The notes under the pieces were generated by a model that saw only the letters and a program-made list of their open reading frames with translations, made no database searches and was not told the DNA's origin. Shown piece after piece: positions 8,581 to 19,700 of a stretch of 64,000 nucleotides of DNA (positions are counted from its first letter, which is position 1; each line of letters begins with the position of its first letter). The position numbers and the translations under genes are program-made. This stretch comes from Dyadobacter sediminis (GTDB lineage: Bacteria > Bacteroidota > Bacteroidia > Cytophagales > Spirosomataceae), in assembly GCF_005860765.1 (NCBI RefSeq), contig NZ_VCEI01000011.1, positions 868,001 to 932,000 on the forward strand. The letters run 5' to 3'.

Positions 8581-10074
8581 CTATTCACTTTTAAACACAA
8601 ACCCTTCCACAACTGCCACATCGCCCTGAACACCTTTGGCTAAAATACCGGCCCGTACGGCACGGTCCCATGGCGGCAGGTACGAAATATCGGGCATGGT
8701 TATATCCAGTTTTGTAAAATCATCTCCGTTCAGACTGTACGAGAAACTGATTTCCTTATTGTTTTTTACATCCATTTTCAAAAACAGGTGCTTGTCTGCC
8801 GCAGCCACCGGAAACTTGCCCAGGCTGCTTCTCGCACCGTCCCTGGCAATGGTTACATGGATACTATCCTGTTTGGCAACCGCGTAAATCAGGTTCTTTT
8901 CATCCCCGATCAATGCGACACCGGCCAACGGGTTTTTTCCCGGAACGGTTTCCACAGTCGCCTGATAATTTGGACTGTCTATCCTGCGGGCAATGAAAAT
9001 TTCCCTTTCATCTTTGATCTGCAGCGCCAGTCTTCCGTTTTTCAATTCATATTCAGGCTTGTTGAATACCGACCAGCTCCATTGCAGGTTCAGACTTTTC
9101 TTGTCAAAATTGTCAGTCGATGTATAAGCTAAATTCTTGTTGGAAGGTGACAGATATTCGTCTGTAAAGCGTAGCCAGTTGTCAGGCGTAAATTCAAAGC
9201 CCCGGATCAGCGCCTGACGGCCGGTATACTGGGTTGAAGTTTTGTCGTAGGCATGGTACATGAAATAGTTTTTCCCCTTGTGCATGATCGCCGTTCCGTG
9301 TCCGGGACAAATCCAGTCACCTTGTCCGGTGAGGATGGGGTTTGCTGCGTACTTTTCCCATGGCCCCATCAGGTTTTTGGCCCGTGCAATGCCCGTTGCA
9401 TAGGTACAACCTGCGCCGCAGCAACCCGCAGCCGCATATATTGCATAAAAATAACCGTTATTCTTGATCACCGAAACACCTTCCACCAGATTTCCTTCCC
9501 ATGGCTTATCGTTCCTGAACAATTCTTTTTTTTCACCGGTGAGCTGGGTTCTTTCCTCATTAAGCGCCTGAATCCAGATCGGTGTTGGCTGTCCGATGCT
9601 GTTGCCGTCCTCTTTCCAGATCAGATACAGCTTGTTGTTTTCATCCCGGATCGGAAATCCGTCGATTGATCCGGCTTCCTGGCACACAAGCGGGCCGTGA
9701 TCCTTGAACGGGCCTTCGGGACTGTCAGCACTGGCCACGCCTATGCACAGGTTCCCGCCTTTTTTGTGAGCCGTATAATAGGCATACACTTTCCCGTTGT
9801 CATAGTTGAGCTCCGGTGCCCAGTAATAGTAATCTGCCCAGGAAGTCAGGTCCGGAAAAATGGAGCCAGTCTGTTTCCAGTTTTTAAGGTCTTTCGATTT
9901 CATTACCGGGTATGCAGGCGCCCAGTTGGAACTCGTGGCAGCAGCATAATAAGATTTACCAACTTTAATAACGGACGGGTCTGCAAAATCGCCCCGGATA
10001 ACCGCCCTTTGTGCATTTGCAAATTGAACCAAAACCAACAGCAGCAAATGAATGCTCAGAATCTTCATAAACAA
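8581..10074 (-). CDS. Secreted glycoside hydrolase family 43 enzyme
   Basis: 497 residues with a signal peptide (cleavage after FANA, about residue 21). The five-bladed GH43 fold is shown by the three catalytic carboxylates: D32 in FADPS (general base), D138 in GSIDGFP (pKa modulator) and E198 in VEGVSV (general acid). A Cys-rich CCGAGC segment follows the acid. From about residue 330 the chain changes to a beta-sandwich-like domain with the DNFDKKSLNLQW start seen in GH43 C-terminal domains, which often shape the substrate cleft. GH43 enzymes release arabinose or xylose from arabinan, arabinoxylan or similar glycans. It follows a second GH43 gene by 45 bp and belongs to the SusCD operon at 11630-16307. 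Confidence 0.92.
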   Translation of the reverse strand: MFMKILSIHLLLLVLVQFANAQRAVIRGDFADPSVIKVGKSYYAAATSSNWAPAYPVMKSKDLKNWKQTGSIFPDLTSWADYYYWAPELNYDNGKVYAYYTAHKKGGNLCIGVASADSPEGPFKDHGPLVCQEAGSIDGFPIRDENNKLYLIWKEDGNSIGQPTPIWIQALNEERTQLTGEKKELFRNDKPWEGNLVEGVSVIKNNGYFYAIYAAAGCCGAGCTYATGIARAKNLMGPWEKYAANPILTGQGDWICPGHGTAIMHKGKNYFMYHAYDKTSTQYTGRQALIRGFEFTPDNWLRFTDEYLSPSNKNLAYTSTDNFDKKSLNLQWSWSVFNKPEYELKNGRLALQIKDEREIFIARRIDSPNYQATVETVPGKNPLAGVALIGDEKNLIYAVAKQDSIHVTIARDGARSSLGKFPVAAADKHLFLKMDVKNNKEISFSYSLNGDDFTKLDITMPDISYLPPWDRAVRAGILAKGVQGDVAVVEGFVFKSE

Positions 10075-10119
10075 ATTTTAAGGTGAATGTTTTTCAAACT
10101 TCCAAATATAATCAAATCA

Positions 10120-11193
10120 CTATTCACCGGATGGGACGGTAATAGCCAGTCCCGTCGCAACCGGCTCTCCGAAAACCGGCAAACCATCCGCATTCCAGCT
10201 GAACTTTTGTATTCTTACGTTCCTTGCATTGCCGCAACCCTGTCCGGCCGCTGAATTGGCATGGTAAATAATCCAGTCTTCTTTCCCGTCCTTTGATTTG
10301 AAAAATCCGTTGTGCCCGACTCCGAAAGCATTCGCTGAAGCAAGCCCGGTAAAAACAGGAGTTGGCATTTTGGTCCAGCTTTTCACATCCATCGGGTCGC
10401 CTGCTTCTTTCAGACTGATTAATCCCAGTCCGTAACGGTCATCGCCGCAGTAACTGCCCGAATACACGACAAATGTTTTTCCGGAAGGACTTCTTAGAAT
10501 TTCCGGACCTTCATTCACCGGAAATCCGCGTTTTTCCCATTCATTCTCGGGAGCAGCCATTTTTACCGTCGGACCGGTGAGCGTATAGGGATTGCTCATG
10601 CGTGAAATGTAAAGATTCTGTGTCAGATCATCGTTTCCACCCGCAAACGGTCTGCCCGACCAGATCATGTATAACGTGGTATCCTGCTGGAAAATCGTTG
10701 CATCAATGGACCATAAATCGGTGGGCTGCGTTACAAGTCTGCCCTTATCGATCCATGTACCCTGCGTCGGGTCCGGGCTTGCATTTTCAAGTACCCACAT
10801 GCGGTGTTCACGATCATTTCCATCCGAGCCGGTATAATAGATATACCATTTTCCGTTCAGAAAAAACAGCTCGGGCGCCCATATATCCCGTGAATTGCCA
10901 CCCGAAGCCGGCGCATTAAATACAGTAACCGGCACAGCATCCTTCAGTCGGCTCATCTTACCCGTTTTCCGAATTTCAATCCGGTTGCCTAGCGTATGCA
11001 GGTAATAATAAACGGAATCTTTCTGGAATACCCACGGATCAGGCGCGGATTCAAGCAGCGGATTGGTAAATCGGGCTGTCTGCTCCGTAACGCCGGGCAG
11101 TTGGTTTTTTGCTTCCTTTTTGCAGGATGCATTGATAAACAACAGTGGAATACACCAGACTAAAACAGCGCGACAAAGTGAGCGAATGATCAT
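10120..11193 (-). CDS. GH43 family glycosidase, lipoprotein
   Basis: 357 residues. The N-terminus has a hydrophobic leader ending in NASC with C24, suggesting lipid attachment. GH43 catalytic residues are D52 in SAPDPWVF (base), D164 in WSIDATIF (modulator) and E228 in NEGPEIL (acid). The length matches a bare five-bladed catalytic domain with no added module. The pattern resembles alpha-L-arabinofuranosidase or exo-arabinanase-type GH43 members, but the exact linkage cannot be told. It lies 5 bp after the small lipoprotein gene and 45 bp before the second GH43 gene, all on one strand, so it is very probably cotranscribed with the SusCD pair and acts on the glycan captured by it. Confidence 0.92.
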   Translation of the reverse strand: MIIRSLCRAVLVWCIPLLFINASCKKEAKNQLPGVTEQTARFTNPLLESAPDPWVFQKDSVYYYLHTLGNRIEIRKTGKMSRLKDAVPVTVFNAPASGGNSRDIWAPELFFLNGKWYIYYTGSDGNDREHRMWVLENASPDPTQGTWIDKGRLVTQPTDLWSIDATIFQQDTTLYMIWSGRPFAGGNDDLTQNLYISRMSNPYTLTGPTVKMAAPENEWEKRGFPVNEGPEILRSPSGKTFVVYSGSYCGDDRYGLGLISLKEAGDPMDVKSWTKMPTPVFTGLASANAFGVGHNGFFKSKDGKEDWIIYHANSAAGQGCGNARNVRIQKFSWNADGLPVFGEPVATGLAITVPSGE

Positions 11194-11198
11194 ATGGT

Positions 11199-11582
11199 TT
11201 AACGGATTGCGCTATGATTTAATTGAACGGCCTGAAGCGTAGCGACGCCTCTACGCCATGAGAAAAAAGACAGATTTGTTCTTCCCGAACTGATTACCAG
11301 AACCGCATCTGCACCGCACCGACAGGCAGCAGGCATGGCCTTTTTGATAGCTGCTTCCGCAGTTCTTCTGACATACAAGGATGAGCCGGTAATGCTTTCC
11401 AGATCGCATAATACGTTGTAAGCACCACCGATCTCACTTGCATTCCTGAATACCGGAAGCTGGCAATCGCTTGTTTTTGCCTCATCATGTTTTATTTCCT
11501 TTACACGGACAGATGCACAGGAAGTAAGCAATGATAACAAAATCAAACTAAAAACACACACTTTGATCAGGTTGGCAAACAT
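11199..11582 (-). CDS. Small hypothetical lipoprotein in the GH43 locus
   Basis: 127 residues with a clear lipoprotein signal: a hydrophobic run followed by LLTSCAS, lipidated Cys at about residue 22. The mature part has four more Cys residues (SDCQLP, VLCDLE, ACRCGADAVLV), suggesting disulfides in the periplasm. The final RCGADAVLV resembles the end of small RcsF/DUF4156-like lipoproteins, in which an AxxxGAdAV motif is common, but the match is too loose to name a family. It sits between the susD-like gene (47 bp upstream) and the GH43 lipoprotein gene (5 bp downstream) and is therefore in the operon, although it has no known role in glycan use. Confidence 0.7.
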   Translation of the reverse strand: MFANLIKVCVFSLILLSLLTSCASVRVKEIKHDEAKTSDCQLPVFRNASEIGGAYNVLCDLESITGSSLYVRRTAEAAIKKAMPAACRCGADAVLVISSGRTNLSFFSWRRGVATLQAVQLNHSAIR

Positions 11583-11629
11583 GTAAATGTAAGATAAATG
11601 TGTACACCACTATACAAAAACCCTGTTTC

Positions 11630-13174
11630 TTAATACCCGGGATTCTGCGTCAGGTTCGGATTCAGATCTATATCCGATTGCGGAATCGGATACCATTCAT
11701 TTCTGCCTTTTACGAAATTGGTAAATTCAGGATCTCTTGCTGCCAGTTCCGGACCAAGATCACCCCAACGCTGCAGGTCGGCAAACCGCCAGCTCTCGCC
11801 TGTAAGTTCGGTAATGCGTTCATGCTTGATCTGTGCCAGAAACTGTGCCTGCGTCATAGCCGGTTTAGCCTGCGTCAACGGCCGCAATCCGGCGCGTGCG
11901 CGAACCATATCCACATACGGATAAGCCTGGGTCGTCTGTCCTGTTCCGTTCAGTGCCTCGGCGTACATCAGCAAAATATCGGCATACCGGATCAGCCGGA
12001 GATTGTTTGGCGACCTGAAACCTTCTTCAGTCCTGCCCGGCTCGTTATCATTCAGCTGCTTGCGGAACCATACTGCGCTGCTTTCGCCTCCGGTGGTACC
12101 GTAACGGCTTGCGAATGTCTGACCGTAAACCGTTGTAAATTGCGGACCGCGGACATCCGTAGAATCGAACAGCAAGGTGGCGGCAAGTCTCGGATCCCTT
12201 GTTCCGGCAGCTGTTTTTTCTTTTTCAAATTCCCCGATCAGCCAGCGGCGTGCTCCGCCATCGGAAAACCCGACGCCGCGCGGTGCATAAAACTGGGCAA
12301 TGGACGTTCCCGTGTTATTGATCCGCGTTTCGTCCACATCGTCATCCGTACTTTCATTGGGATTGAAACGGAACTGTATTTCAAATACAGATTCGCTGTT
12401 GTTTTCTGTGGATGCTTTAAAATTGTCCTGATAATTGGGAACAAGACTGTACAGGCTTTTTCCTTCACCCGTAATAAACCAGGCCAGCGTATTGACTGCT
12501 TCCTGATATTTGTTTTGCTGCAGATGGGCTTTGCCGAGCAAGCCCAAGGCCGCGCCGCGTGTAGCCCGGCCCAGATCGTCGCCGGTATAGCTCAGCGGCA
12601 AAGCCGCCGCAGCTTCGGAAAGGTCTTTTTCAACCTGCGCCCACGCTTCCGCATTGGTTGCGTTGGATGGCCTGTCAGTCGGCTCGGAAGGTTCCAGGAT
12701 CAGCGGCGGCCTGCCGTAGTACAGCGTCAGATTAAAATAAAATAATCCTCGGAGGAATTTAGCCTCGCCTATAATCCGGTTTTTCAATGCTTCATCCATA
12801 GCAATTTCCGGTACATAGGCCAAAACCTGATTTGCCCGGAATACGCCGATAAACAAATTCTGCCACGTTCCGGCAGTCAGACCTTCGTTATAATTGGTCT
12901 GGTTGAAACTCATGATATTGTTCAGCGTGATATCGCCGCCTGAGCCGTAACCTTCATCGGAACGGAGCATACCGTGATAAAACAGAAACCGGGAATAAAG
13001 CGTGGCAGTGCGGTGAAAGGTACTGTAAACCGCATTGATTCCCTTCACCGCATCGCTCTCGCTTTTCCAGAAAGATGCAATGGTCGGATTGTTCGGATTA
13101 GGCTCATCAAAATCGCGGTCACAAGCGGTGGTAACCAGCAGAATAAAGGAAGCAAGCAGAAATATCTTTTTCAT
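11630..13174 (-). CDS. SusD/RagB family nutrient-binding outer-membrane lipoprotein
   Basis: 514 residues. The lipoprotein signal ends at C18 (LLVTTAC), followed by an acidic RDFDEPNPNNPT region as in most SusD proteins. The helical TPR part includes EAKFLRGLFYFNLTLYYG and GKAHLQQNKYQEAVN. The C-terminal SusD domain contains NLRLIRYADILLMYAEALN, ITELTGESWRFADLQRWGD and a final IPQSDIDLNPNLTQNPGY, all signature blocks. SusD proteins form the lid of the SusC transporter and bind the oligosaccharide. The gene starts 31 bp after susC, so the two are coupled. The downstream GH43 genes suggest an arabinose- or xylose-rich glycan as ligand. Confidence 0.96.
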   Translation of the reverse strand: MKKIFLLASFILLVTTACDRDFDEPNPNNPTIASFWKSESDAVKGINAVYSTFHRTATLYSRFLFYHGMLRSDEGYGSGGDITLNNIMSFNQTNYNEGLTAGTWQNLFIGVFRANQVLAYVPEIAMDEALKNRIIGEAKFLRGLFYFNLTLYYGRPPLILEPSEPTDRPSNATNAEAWAQVEKDLSEAAAALPLSYTGDDLGRATRGAALGLLGKAHLQQNKYQEAVNTLAWFITGEGKSLYSLVPNYQDNFKASTENNSESVFEIQFRFNPNESTDDDVDETRINNTGTSIAQFYAPRGVGFSDGGARRWLIGEFEKEKTAAGTRDPRLAATLLFDSTDVRGPQFTTVYGQTFASRYGTTGGESSAVWFRKQLNDNEPGRTEEGFRSPNNLRLIRYADILLMYAEALNGTGQTTQAYPYVDMVRARAGLRPLTQAKPAMTQAQFLAQIKHERITELTGESWRFADLQRWGDLGPELAARDPEFTNFVKGRNEWYPIPQSDIDLNPNLTQNPGY

Positions 13175-13205
13175 GTTGATGTCTTTTGAAGTAAATGGCC
13201 GTTTG

Positions 13206-16200
13206 TCAGAAGCCCAGGTTCAGGCCGAAAGAAATTATGCGCGAAGAAGGATAACTTCCCAGATCCACACCGGGTTCCAGATTGAAGTTGGCACCCACCA
13301 CATCCGGGTCCAATCCGGTATACTTGGTGAAAGTCAGCAGGTTCTGCGCACTTACATATACTCTCGCATTGCTCAGGTGCAGTTTTCCGGTGACAGATTC
13401 GGGAATGGAATAACCCAGCTCCACATTTCTCAGACGCAGATAGGAACCGTTTTCCAGCCAGCGGTCCGTATTGGCACGTACATTGGAAACAATTCCCCGG
13501 TCGGCCGAAGCAGGATCGCCGGCTGCACCGGTTGAATAGGAAACGCCCAGTCGCGGAAAATCGGTACCGGTATTTTCGGGTGTCCACGGGTTGATGCCGC
13601 GACGGTAATTGGAATAACCCATGCCGTCAATTTCCCTTCTTACATCATTGTATAGTTTCTGGCCGAATGCGCCGTAAAACTGGATGTTCAGCGACAAGCC
13701 CGACCAGGTTCCGTTCAGGATCAGGCCCGAAGTCAGTTTCGGCCACGGACTGCCTGCGAACGTCCGGTCGCGGTCATTGATATCATCATTGGTACCCTGA
13801 TCAATCCGGTTTACATAACGGACATCGCCGGGTTTTGCGTAAGCGGCCTGCGCACGGTGCGACTGTATTTCTTCATTGTTCTGAAACAGCCCGTCTGTTT
13901 TTATCAGATAATACTCGCCAATGGAACGTCCGACCTGCGAGCGTGTATTGCCCGACTGAATGTAATTTCTCGGCTCACCCGTTTCTTCGTCTACACCCAG
14001 ATTTCCGAGTTCAAGCACTTTATTCCGGATCACGCTGACATTGGGCGCAATGCTCCATGTGAACGGACCGGACGTCTGGCGGTAGGCAAGGTCGAGCTCA
14101 ATACCTTTGTTTTCAATGGAACCAATATTAACAAGCGGGTCGCCCTGTAAATTTCCGATGTAAAGCGGCAGCGGAAGCGAGAGCAAAACGTCCTTGGCAA
14201 CGGAACGGAATGCATCCACTGTAATGGCAAGCTTGTTATTAAAAAGCACAAGGTCAGCGCCCAGATTGGTTGTAGCTTTTTGTTCCCATTTGATATCCTC
14301 ATACACGAGCCTGGCCTGCGTTGCGCCGGGAAACTCGGTTTGACCCGATCCGAACACGGCGCGTGGTGCCTGGTTCAGAAATCCTGTAAACTGATAATTG
14401 CTCAGGTTGGCAGAACCGAGAACGCCGTAAGAACCTCTCAGTTTCAGCTCGGTGATCAGGTCGGATTTGAAAAACTCTTCGTTGCTGATTTTCCAGGAAG
14501 CCGCCGCGGAAGGGAAATAACCCGTACGGTGTGCAGGTGAAAAGCGTGAATCCTTGTCGGCGCGGAATGTAAAGGTGAGGTAATATTTTTCAGCATAATT
14601 GTAGTTCAGCCGTCCCAATGCTGAATTGATCAGTGTTTGCGAGCGCGTTCCTGAAGCAGTCATGCCGCCGCTGGCCGAATTGATGGTTGTAAAATAATCC
14701 CCTCCGTAAATGCCAAGCTGCAGGCGTCGTCCGCCAACGGCATCGTTCCGGATGGTCTGCTGTGTATATCCGACGACACCATTGAGGTTATGTTTATTAA
14801 AAGTAAAATTAAAGTTCAGCGTATGTTCAAACAGATAGCTCAGAAACTGTGAACGCGACTGCCCTACGCTGCTGAATTCCGGCGACTGGTTCCAGTACCA
14901 GAAACCTTCTTTCCGGACATCGTTCGTCTTGTCAAAACTGGTTTCCAGCCCCGCATTAAAACGGTAACTCACGCCTTTGAAGATTTTGTAATCAACATAG
15001 GCGTTTCCCAGAACCTTGAAAAAATTACTCGTCGATTGCGTGATATTATTGATCGCAGCCTGATTTCTTGCAAAAGAACGCGCATTGAACGAACCGTAAC
15101 CCCATCCGCCGGGATTGGAAGTACTCACCAGATCAGCACTTTGAACCGGGATGATCGGAAGACTAGTCCAGATATCATACCATGCATTCCCTTCGGCAAA
15201 TCCGCCCTGAAACGGCGCATTGCGTTCGGTGCTGGAAATCATCATGTTTTCACCGAAAGTAAAATTGTTTCGCGTTGCTTCCGTATTGATCCGTACGGAT
15301 GCACGCTGGAAATCGCGAGCTTTCAGGATGCCTTTGTCGGCAAAATAGGAGCCGGAAATCAGGAACCTGCTGTCTTTTCCGCCACCCGACAGGCTGACGT
15401 TATAGTCCTGAATACTTCCTGTCCGCAGCAGCTCGTCTGCCCAGTTGGTATTTACCGCTCCGTTATAGCCAGCAACAGCCGGTTGCAAGGCATAACTTGC
15501 CGCCTGATAAGCGCGTGTGTTTGTTTGCACATACTCCTGCGCGTTCATCATGTCCCACCGTTTGGGAAGTGACGAAATTCCTACTCGGGCAGTTGCATCC
15601 ACTTTCAGTGCACCTTCTTTTCCTTTTTTGGTAGTAATGATTATGACGCCATTCGCTGCACGGGAGCCGTAAATAGCCGCTGCCGAAGCATCCTTCAGAA
15701 CTTGTATGGTTTCCACATCGTTGGGATTCACCGTCGTATTGGCATCGGCCAGCATGCCGTCGATGACATAAAGCGGGCTGGCATTACCAAACAGGGTACT
15801 GAGCCCGCGGATATTTACAACTGCTTCCTGTCCCGGCGCACCGCCGTTCCTTACTGCTACGCCTGGCGTCATACCCTGCAAGGCTTCCGGCACCGAACGG
15901 GCAATGCGCTTGTTGGTATTCTGCGCATCAATAATACCGGTTGCGCCGGTGAGATCCGTCCGTCTTACGGACTGATAGCCGATTACGACAAACTCTTCCA
16001 GGTTCTGTGCATCCTCCGCAAGCTGGATCGTATAAGTAGTCTGATCCGTTACGGGAACTTCTGAGGGCAGAAAACCGATAAATGAAACCCGCAATGTTTG
16101 TCCGTTTGCAGCAGTCAGTGAAAATTTACCGTCTGCATCCGAAATGGTTGCGGTGTTGGTACCGGCAACGAGCACCGTAGCTCCGGGAAGCGGTTCGCCG

Positions 16201-16307
16201 GTAGATGTCTGCACGATGCCGCTTACTTCCCTGCCCTGAGCAAGGGAATTTTCAATACAAAAGAGAAAAAGAACGACGATCTGAATCAGAGTACAAGAAT
16301 AACGCAT
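13206..16307 (-). CDS. SusC/RagA family TonB-linked outer-membrane protein
   Basis: 1033 residues. A signal peptide ends near residue 24. A carboxypeptidase-regulatory-like beta domain covers about 27-100 (VSGIVQTSTGEPLPGATV ... DADGKFSLTA). The TonB plug is at about 115-230 and includes VNIRGLSTLFGNASPLYVIDG and the DVETIQVLKDASAAAIYGSRAANGVI block typical of SusC. The rest is the 22-strand barrel ending in an aromatic FGLNLGF. It imports the ligand handed over by the SusD at 11630-13174 using TonB energy. It is the first gene of the locus; no SusR, HTCS or sigma/anti-sigma gene is beside it. Confidence 0.96.
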   Translation of the reverse strand: MRYSCTLIQIVVLFLFCIENSLAQGREVSGIVQTSTGEPLPGATVLVAGTNTATISDADGKFSLTAANGQTLRVSFIGFLPSEVPVTDQTTYTIQLAEDAQNLEEFVVIGYQSVRRTDLTGATGIIDAQNTNKRIARSVPEALQGMTPGVAVRNGGAPGQEAVVNIRGLSTLFGNASPLYVIDGMLADANTTVNPNDVETIQVLKDASAAAIYGSRAANGVIIITTKKGKEGALKVDATARVGISSLPKRWDMMNAQEYVQTNTRAYQAASYALQPAVAGYNGAVNTNWADELLRTGSIQDYNVSLSGGGKDSRFLISGSYFADKGILKARDFQRASVRINTEATRNNFTFGENMMISSTERNAPFQGGFAEGNAWYDIWTSLPIIPVQSADLVSTSNPGGWGYGSFNARSFARNQAAINNITQSTSNFFKVLGNAYVDYKIFKGVSYRFNAGLETSFDKTNDVRKEGFWYWNQSPEFSSVGQSRSQFLSYLFEHTLNFNFTFNKHNLNGVVGYTQQTIRNDAVGGRRLQLGIYGGDYFTTINSASGGMTASGTRSQTLINSALGRLNYNYAEKYYLTFTFRADKDSRFSPAHRTGYFPSAAASWKISNEEFFKSDLITELKLRGSYGVLGSANLSNYQFTGFLNQAPRAVFGSGQTEFPGATQARLVYEDIKWEQKATTNLGADLVLFNNKLAITVDAFRSVAKDVLLSLPLPLYIGNLQGDPLVNIGSIENKGIELDLAYRQTSGPFTWSIAPNVSVIRNKVLELGNLGVDEETGEPRNYIQSGNTRSQVGRSIGEYYLIKTDGLFQNNEEIQSHRAQAAYAKPGDVRYVNRIDQGTNDDINDRDRTFAGSPWPKLTSGLILNGTWSGLSLNIQFYGAFGQKLYNDVRREIDGMGYSNYRRGINPWTPENTGTDFPRLGVSYSTGAAGDPASADRGIVSNVRANTDRWLENGSYLRLRNVELGYSIPESVTGKLHLSNARVYVSAQNLLTFTKYTGLDPDVVGANFNLEPGVDLGSYPSSRIISFGLNLGF

Positions 16308-16715
16308 AGCTGATTGGTTGATGATTTAACGAATAAGTAACCTTATCGAAGCAAAAATGAAGAAAGCAGTTTACAAGCATAAAAATTGTGCCATTATTCA
16401 GTTATAAAATTCTATTTGCATGTATTTGCAGCCATGGGCAACCAGCTTTTAGCTGTAAGCGGATACTGATCAAAAGGATAAACACTCAGGAGGTTTAATA
16501 CGGAATGATTTACGATATGCAATTTCCAGTCGTACATGCATACCCGACTGGTTCGGAAGTGTTCCGAGGTGCCCGGACCCAACACTTCAACCACTGGAAA
16601 AGCATATATATACTCTACTGAAAATTAGTGACTTAACTTGAACAACACAGTAAATAAATGGATATATTTAAATAAAATATGGTCATATACCTGCATACCT
16701 TAAACAGCCCGAGCT
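16308..16715. other. Divergent intergenic region between susC and the ELWxxDGT-repeat gene
   Basis: About 400 bp that must contain promoters in both directions. Toward the plus-strand gene, a TTG at 16638-16640 followed by TATATTTA near 16663 resembles the Bacteroidota -33/-7 pattern, although the last base of the -7 element differs. On the minus side I see no good match. A 60-residue minus frame here has no support. Confidence 0.35.
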
Positions 16716-19700
16716 ATGAAAATCAGACTACTTGTTTTGACGATTGCCATGGTACTGCCCCGCTTGCTGACTGCCCAGCAAACTGAACTGGTAAAAGATA
16801 TTAACACAACGCAAACCGGTCTAGGTCTTTCTACCCGTGAACAGGCTGTTGCCAACAACATGCTCTTTATGCTTGCGGGCAACAACACAGAAGGAATCCA
16901 GTTCTGGAGAAGCGACGGCACCGACAATGGCACCATCAGGCTGACCGATGTCAACAGCATCCACCGCGGTGATCCCTCCTATCTGACCGGCGGCGGAAAT
17001 TACGTTTGCTTTGTAATGGAATATGAAGGACAGGACTGGCTGTACCGCAGTGACGGCACCAGAGAAGGCACTTACCGGTTACGCAGGTTTGGCACATTTG
17101 CTTCGGGGTATTTCGATATCCTAGAAAATGTGAAAGGGACCATTTATTTTTCCTATTCCGATGAAATCAAAAGCCGTCAGCTCTGGAAAACGAACGGAAC
17201 TGTTGCCGGAACCGTGCTGGTGAAAGATTTTGGCATTTCAGGTTCCGGTGAATCCGTTCCCGACCAGCTGTTCAGCTTCAACGAAAAACTCTACTTTGTA
17301 ATCCGGAATGAAGAAGATTATGATTTGCCGGCAGTACTCTGGCAAAGTGACGGCACCACTGCCGGAACCGTGCCCGGGCCGGTTGTACCCAGGGGTTTTA
17401 TCCGTCCTGTTTTCATGGGGAACAACATCTACTTTGGAGAAGGAAACAGCCTTTACCGCATAAACGGCAAAACGGTCACCGTAGTTAAAGACGGTTTTGA
17501 GTGGCTCCGCGAGCCGCTTGTAGTCGGACAAACCTTGTATTTCTCTGCCAGGCATACGGCTACGGGCGAGGAACTATGGAAATCGGACGGCACGACGTCG
17601 GGAACCGTTCTGGTCAAGGATATCAATCCCGGAAGTGCCAACTCCTCCGATCCCACCGCTTTTGTCCATGTAGCCGGAACGCTTTATTTCAAAGCACACG
17701 ATGCAACCGGATGGAAGTTATGGAAAAGCAACGGCACCGCAGCAGGAACGGTTCCGGTAAGCAATGCAGAGGTCAGCAGATATACTTTTGTGGGCCAGAA
17801 TGATCTGGTTGCAATTGGCAGCAAAATCGTATTTCCGGCTGGTCCCGATTCCGATGAACTCTGGGTGTCCGATGGTACACAGGCCGGAACGCAGTTGCTG
17901 CTTTCCGTGAAAGTCGAAATTCTGGGCAAAGTGAAAAATGAGGTTTTTTTTCTTGGAATAACGCGCCATGGCAATCAGTTGTACAAAACAGACGGCACGG
18001 TTGCGGGCACCGTAGCAATTACAAACCGGACTTCGTCCGAAGGCTCTACGCCGCAACAACTGACGGATGTAAACGGAACAGCATTCTTTATTGCATCCCC
18101 CGTCCTTTCCGTAAACACGAAATATGAACTCTGGAAAAGCAACGGCACGGCCGCCGGCACCGTCAAGTTAGTCAACTCGACTTCAGTCAATACCAACCGG
18201 CCGCCAAGATCATTTACCAACGTGAACGGAACATTATATTATGTGGAAAACGATGATGAACTATGGAAAAGCGATGGCACCGCAGCGGGTACAATACGGT
18301 TAAAGATCAACATGGGTTCGGATTTCAGCAGAAACATTGACTACCTGACAGCCGTTAACGGAACCCTCTTTTTCCTGATGAACAATGACGTCTGGAAAAG
18401 TGACGGAACCACTGCCGGTACCATCCGTATCCAGCATCCCGACTTGAAAACAGGAAGAATCAGCAGTCTGTTCCATGCAGGCGGAACGATTTACTTCAAG
18501 GAGATAAGGTATGCAGAAGATACGCTGCAATCTGTTGTCTTGTGGAAAACCAACGGCGAGCCGGGAGGAACCATTCTGCTGAAAAGCTTCGGTCCATCAT
18601 TCCGAAACACGGTTCCGTATGCATTCAAAGGGGAACTCTACTTTGGGGAGTGGGATTTTGTCAACAGCGTGGAGCTATGGAAAAGTGACGGGACAAAAAA
18701 TGGCACCGGCATCATCAAACAAGTAATTTCCAGCGGAGGCAATATACTGGCACAGCCCGAAGCAATGGCTGGCTGGGGAAATAACCTGTACTACATTACC
18801 AATACTTCCAACGGTTTTCTTCTGGTGAAAACAGACGGGACAGCAGCGGGCACAACGGTGATCAAAAATCTTTTCCCCGGTGGAAATATGAAGCGTTTCA
18901 GGCTATATACGGCTATGGGAATGGTTTATTTCAGCGTTTACAACCAGAATGCCATGCAGGAATTGCTGTGGCGGTCGGATGGAACTGCTGCCGGCACTTT
19001 TCAGCTTGCCGCTTTTGACGTATACGATGCCGGAGATCCGTACCGGGTTGAAAACAGGCCGGTTCAGATAAAAGACGAGATCAATGGCAAACTGATCTTT
19101 ATCACCTACGGCAAACAATCAGGCGATCAGGTTTGGGTAACGGACGGAACCGTAAAAGGCACCCAAATGCTGACGACGGTCCAGACTCCGAAAAATTTTA
19201 TCATCCGATCGACAGTGAAGTTTGGCAACCTGTTCTATTTTGACATGCTTGACCCTGAAACCGGAACGGAGCTGTGGCAAACAGACGGTACGGCAGAAGG
19301 AACGCACCTGACGGTGGAAATGAACCCGGACGGCAATGCAATCATCCATGAAATGCTGGTCATCGGCCGCACGTTGCTCCTGTCCGCAGATGATGGAAAA
19401 ACGGGCATTGAACTTTATAAATACCTTCCGCCTGCCGGTCAGGACGTGGTTATGCCCCCGATTGCGGATGCCTATACGCGCAATGTCCCGTATGAAAAAA
19501 CAAATTTCGGAACCCAGCCTGAACTAAGCATAAAAGCAGGAAGCCTGCCCGGCTACCAGCGGAAAACGTACCTTAAGTTCCCGCTTGAGGGCATCAGTAA
19601 AATTACATCGGCCAAATTGAGGATATACGGCTTCAACTTTGAAAACAACAAGAATATTACACTGGCAGCAACGGGAGTCAGTAATGACGGCTGGACTGAA

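Noticed and set aside
16412..16594. 60-residue minus frame upstream of susC
   Set aside because: No start signal, no family, and it would block the shared promoter region.
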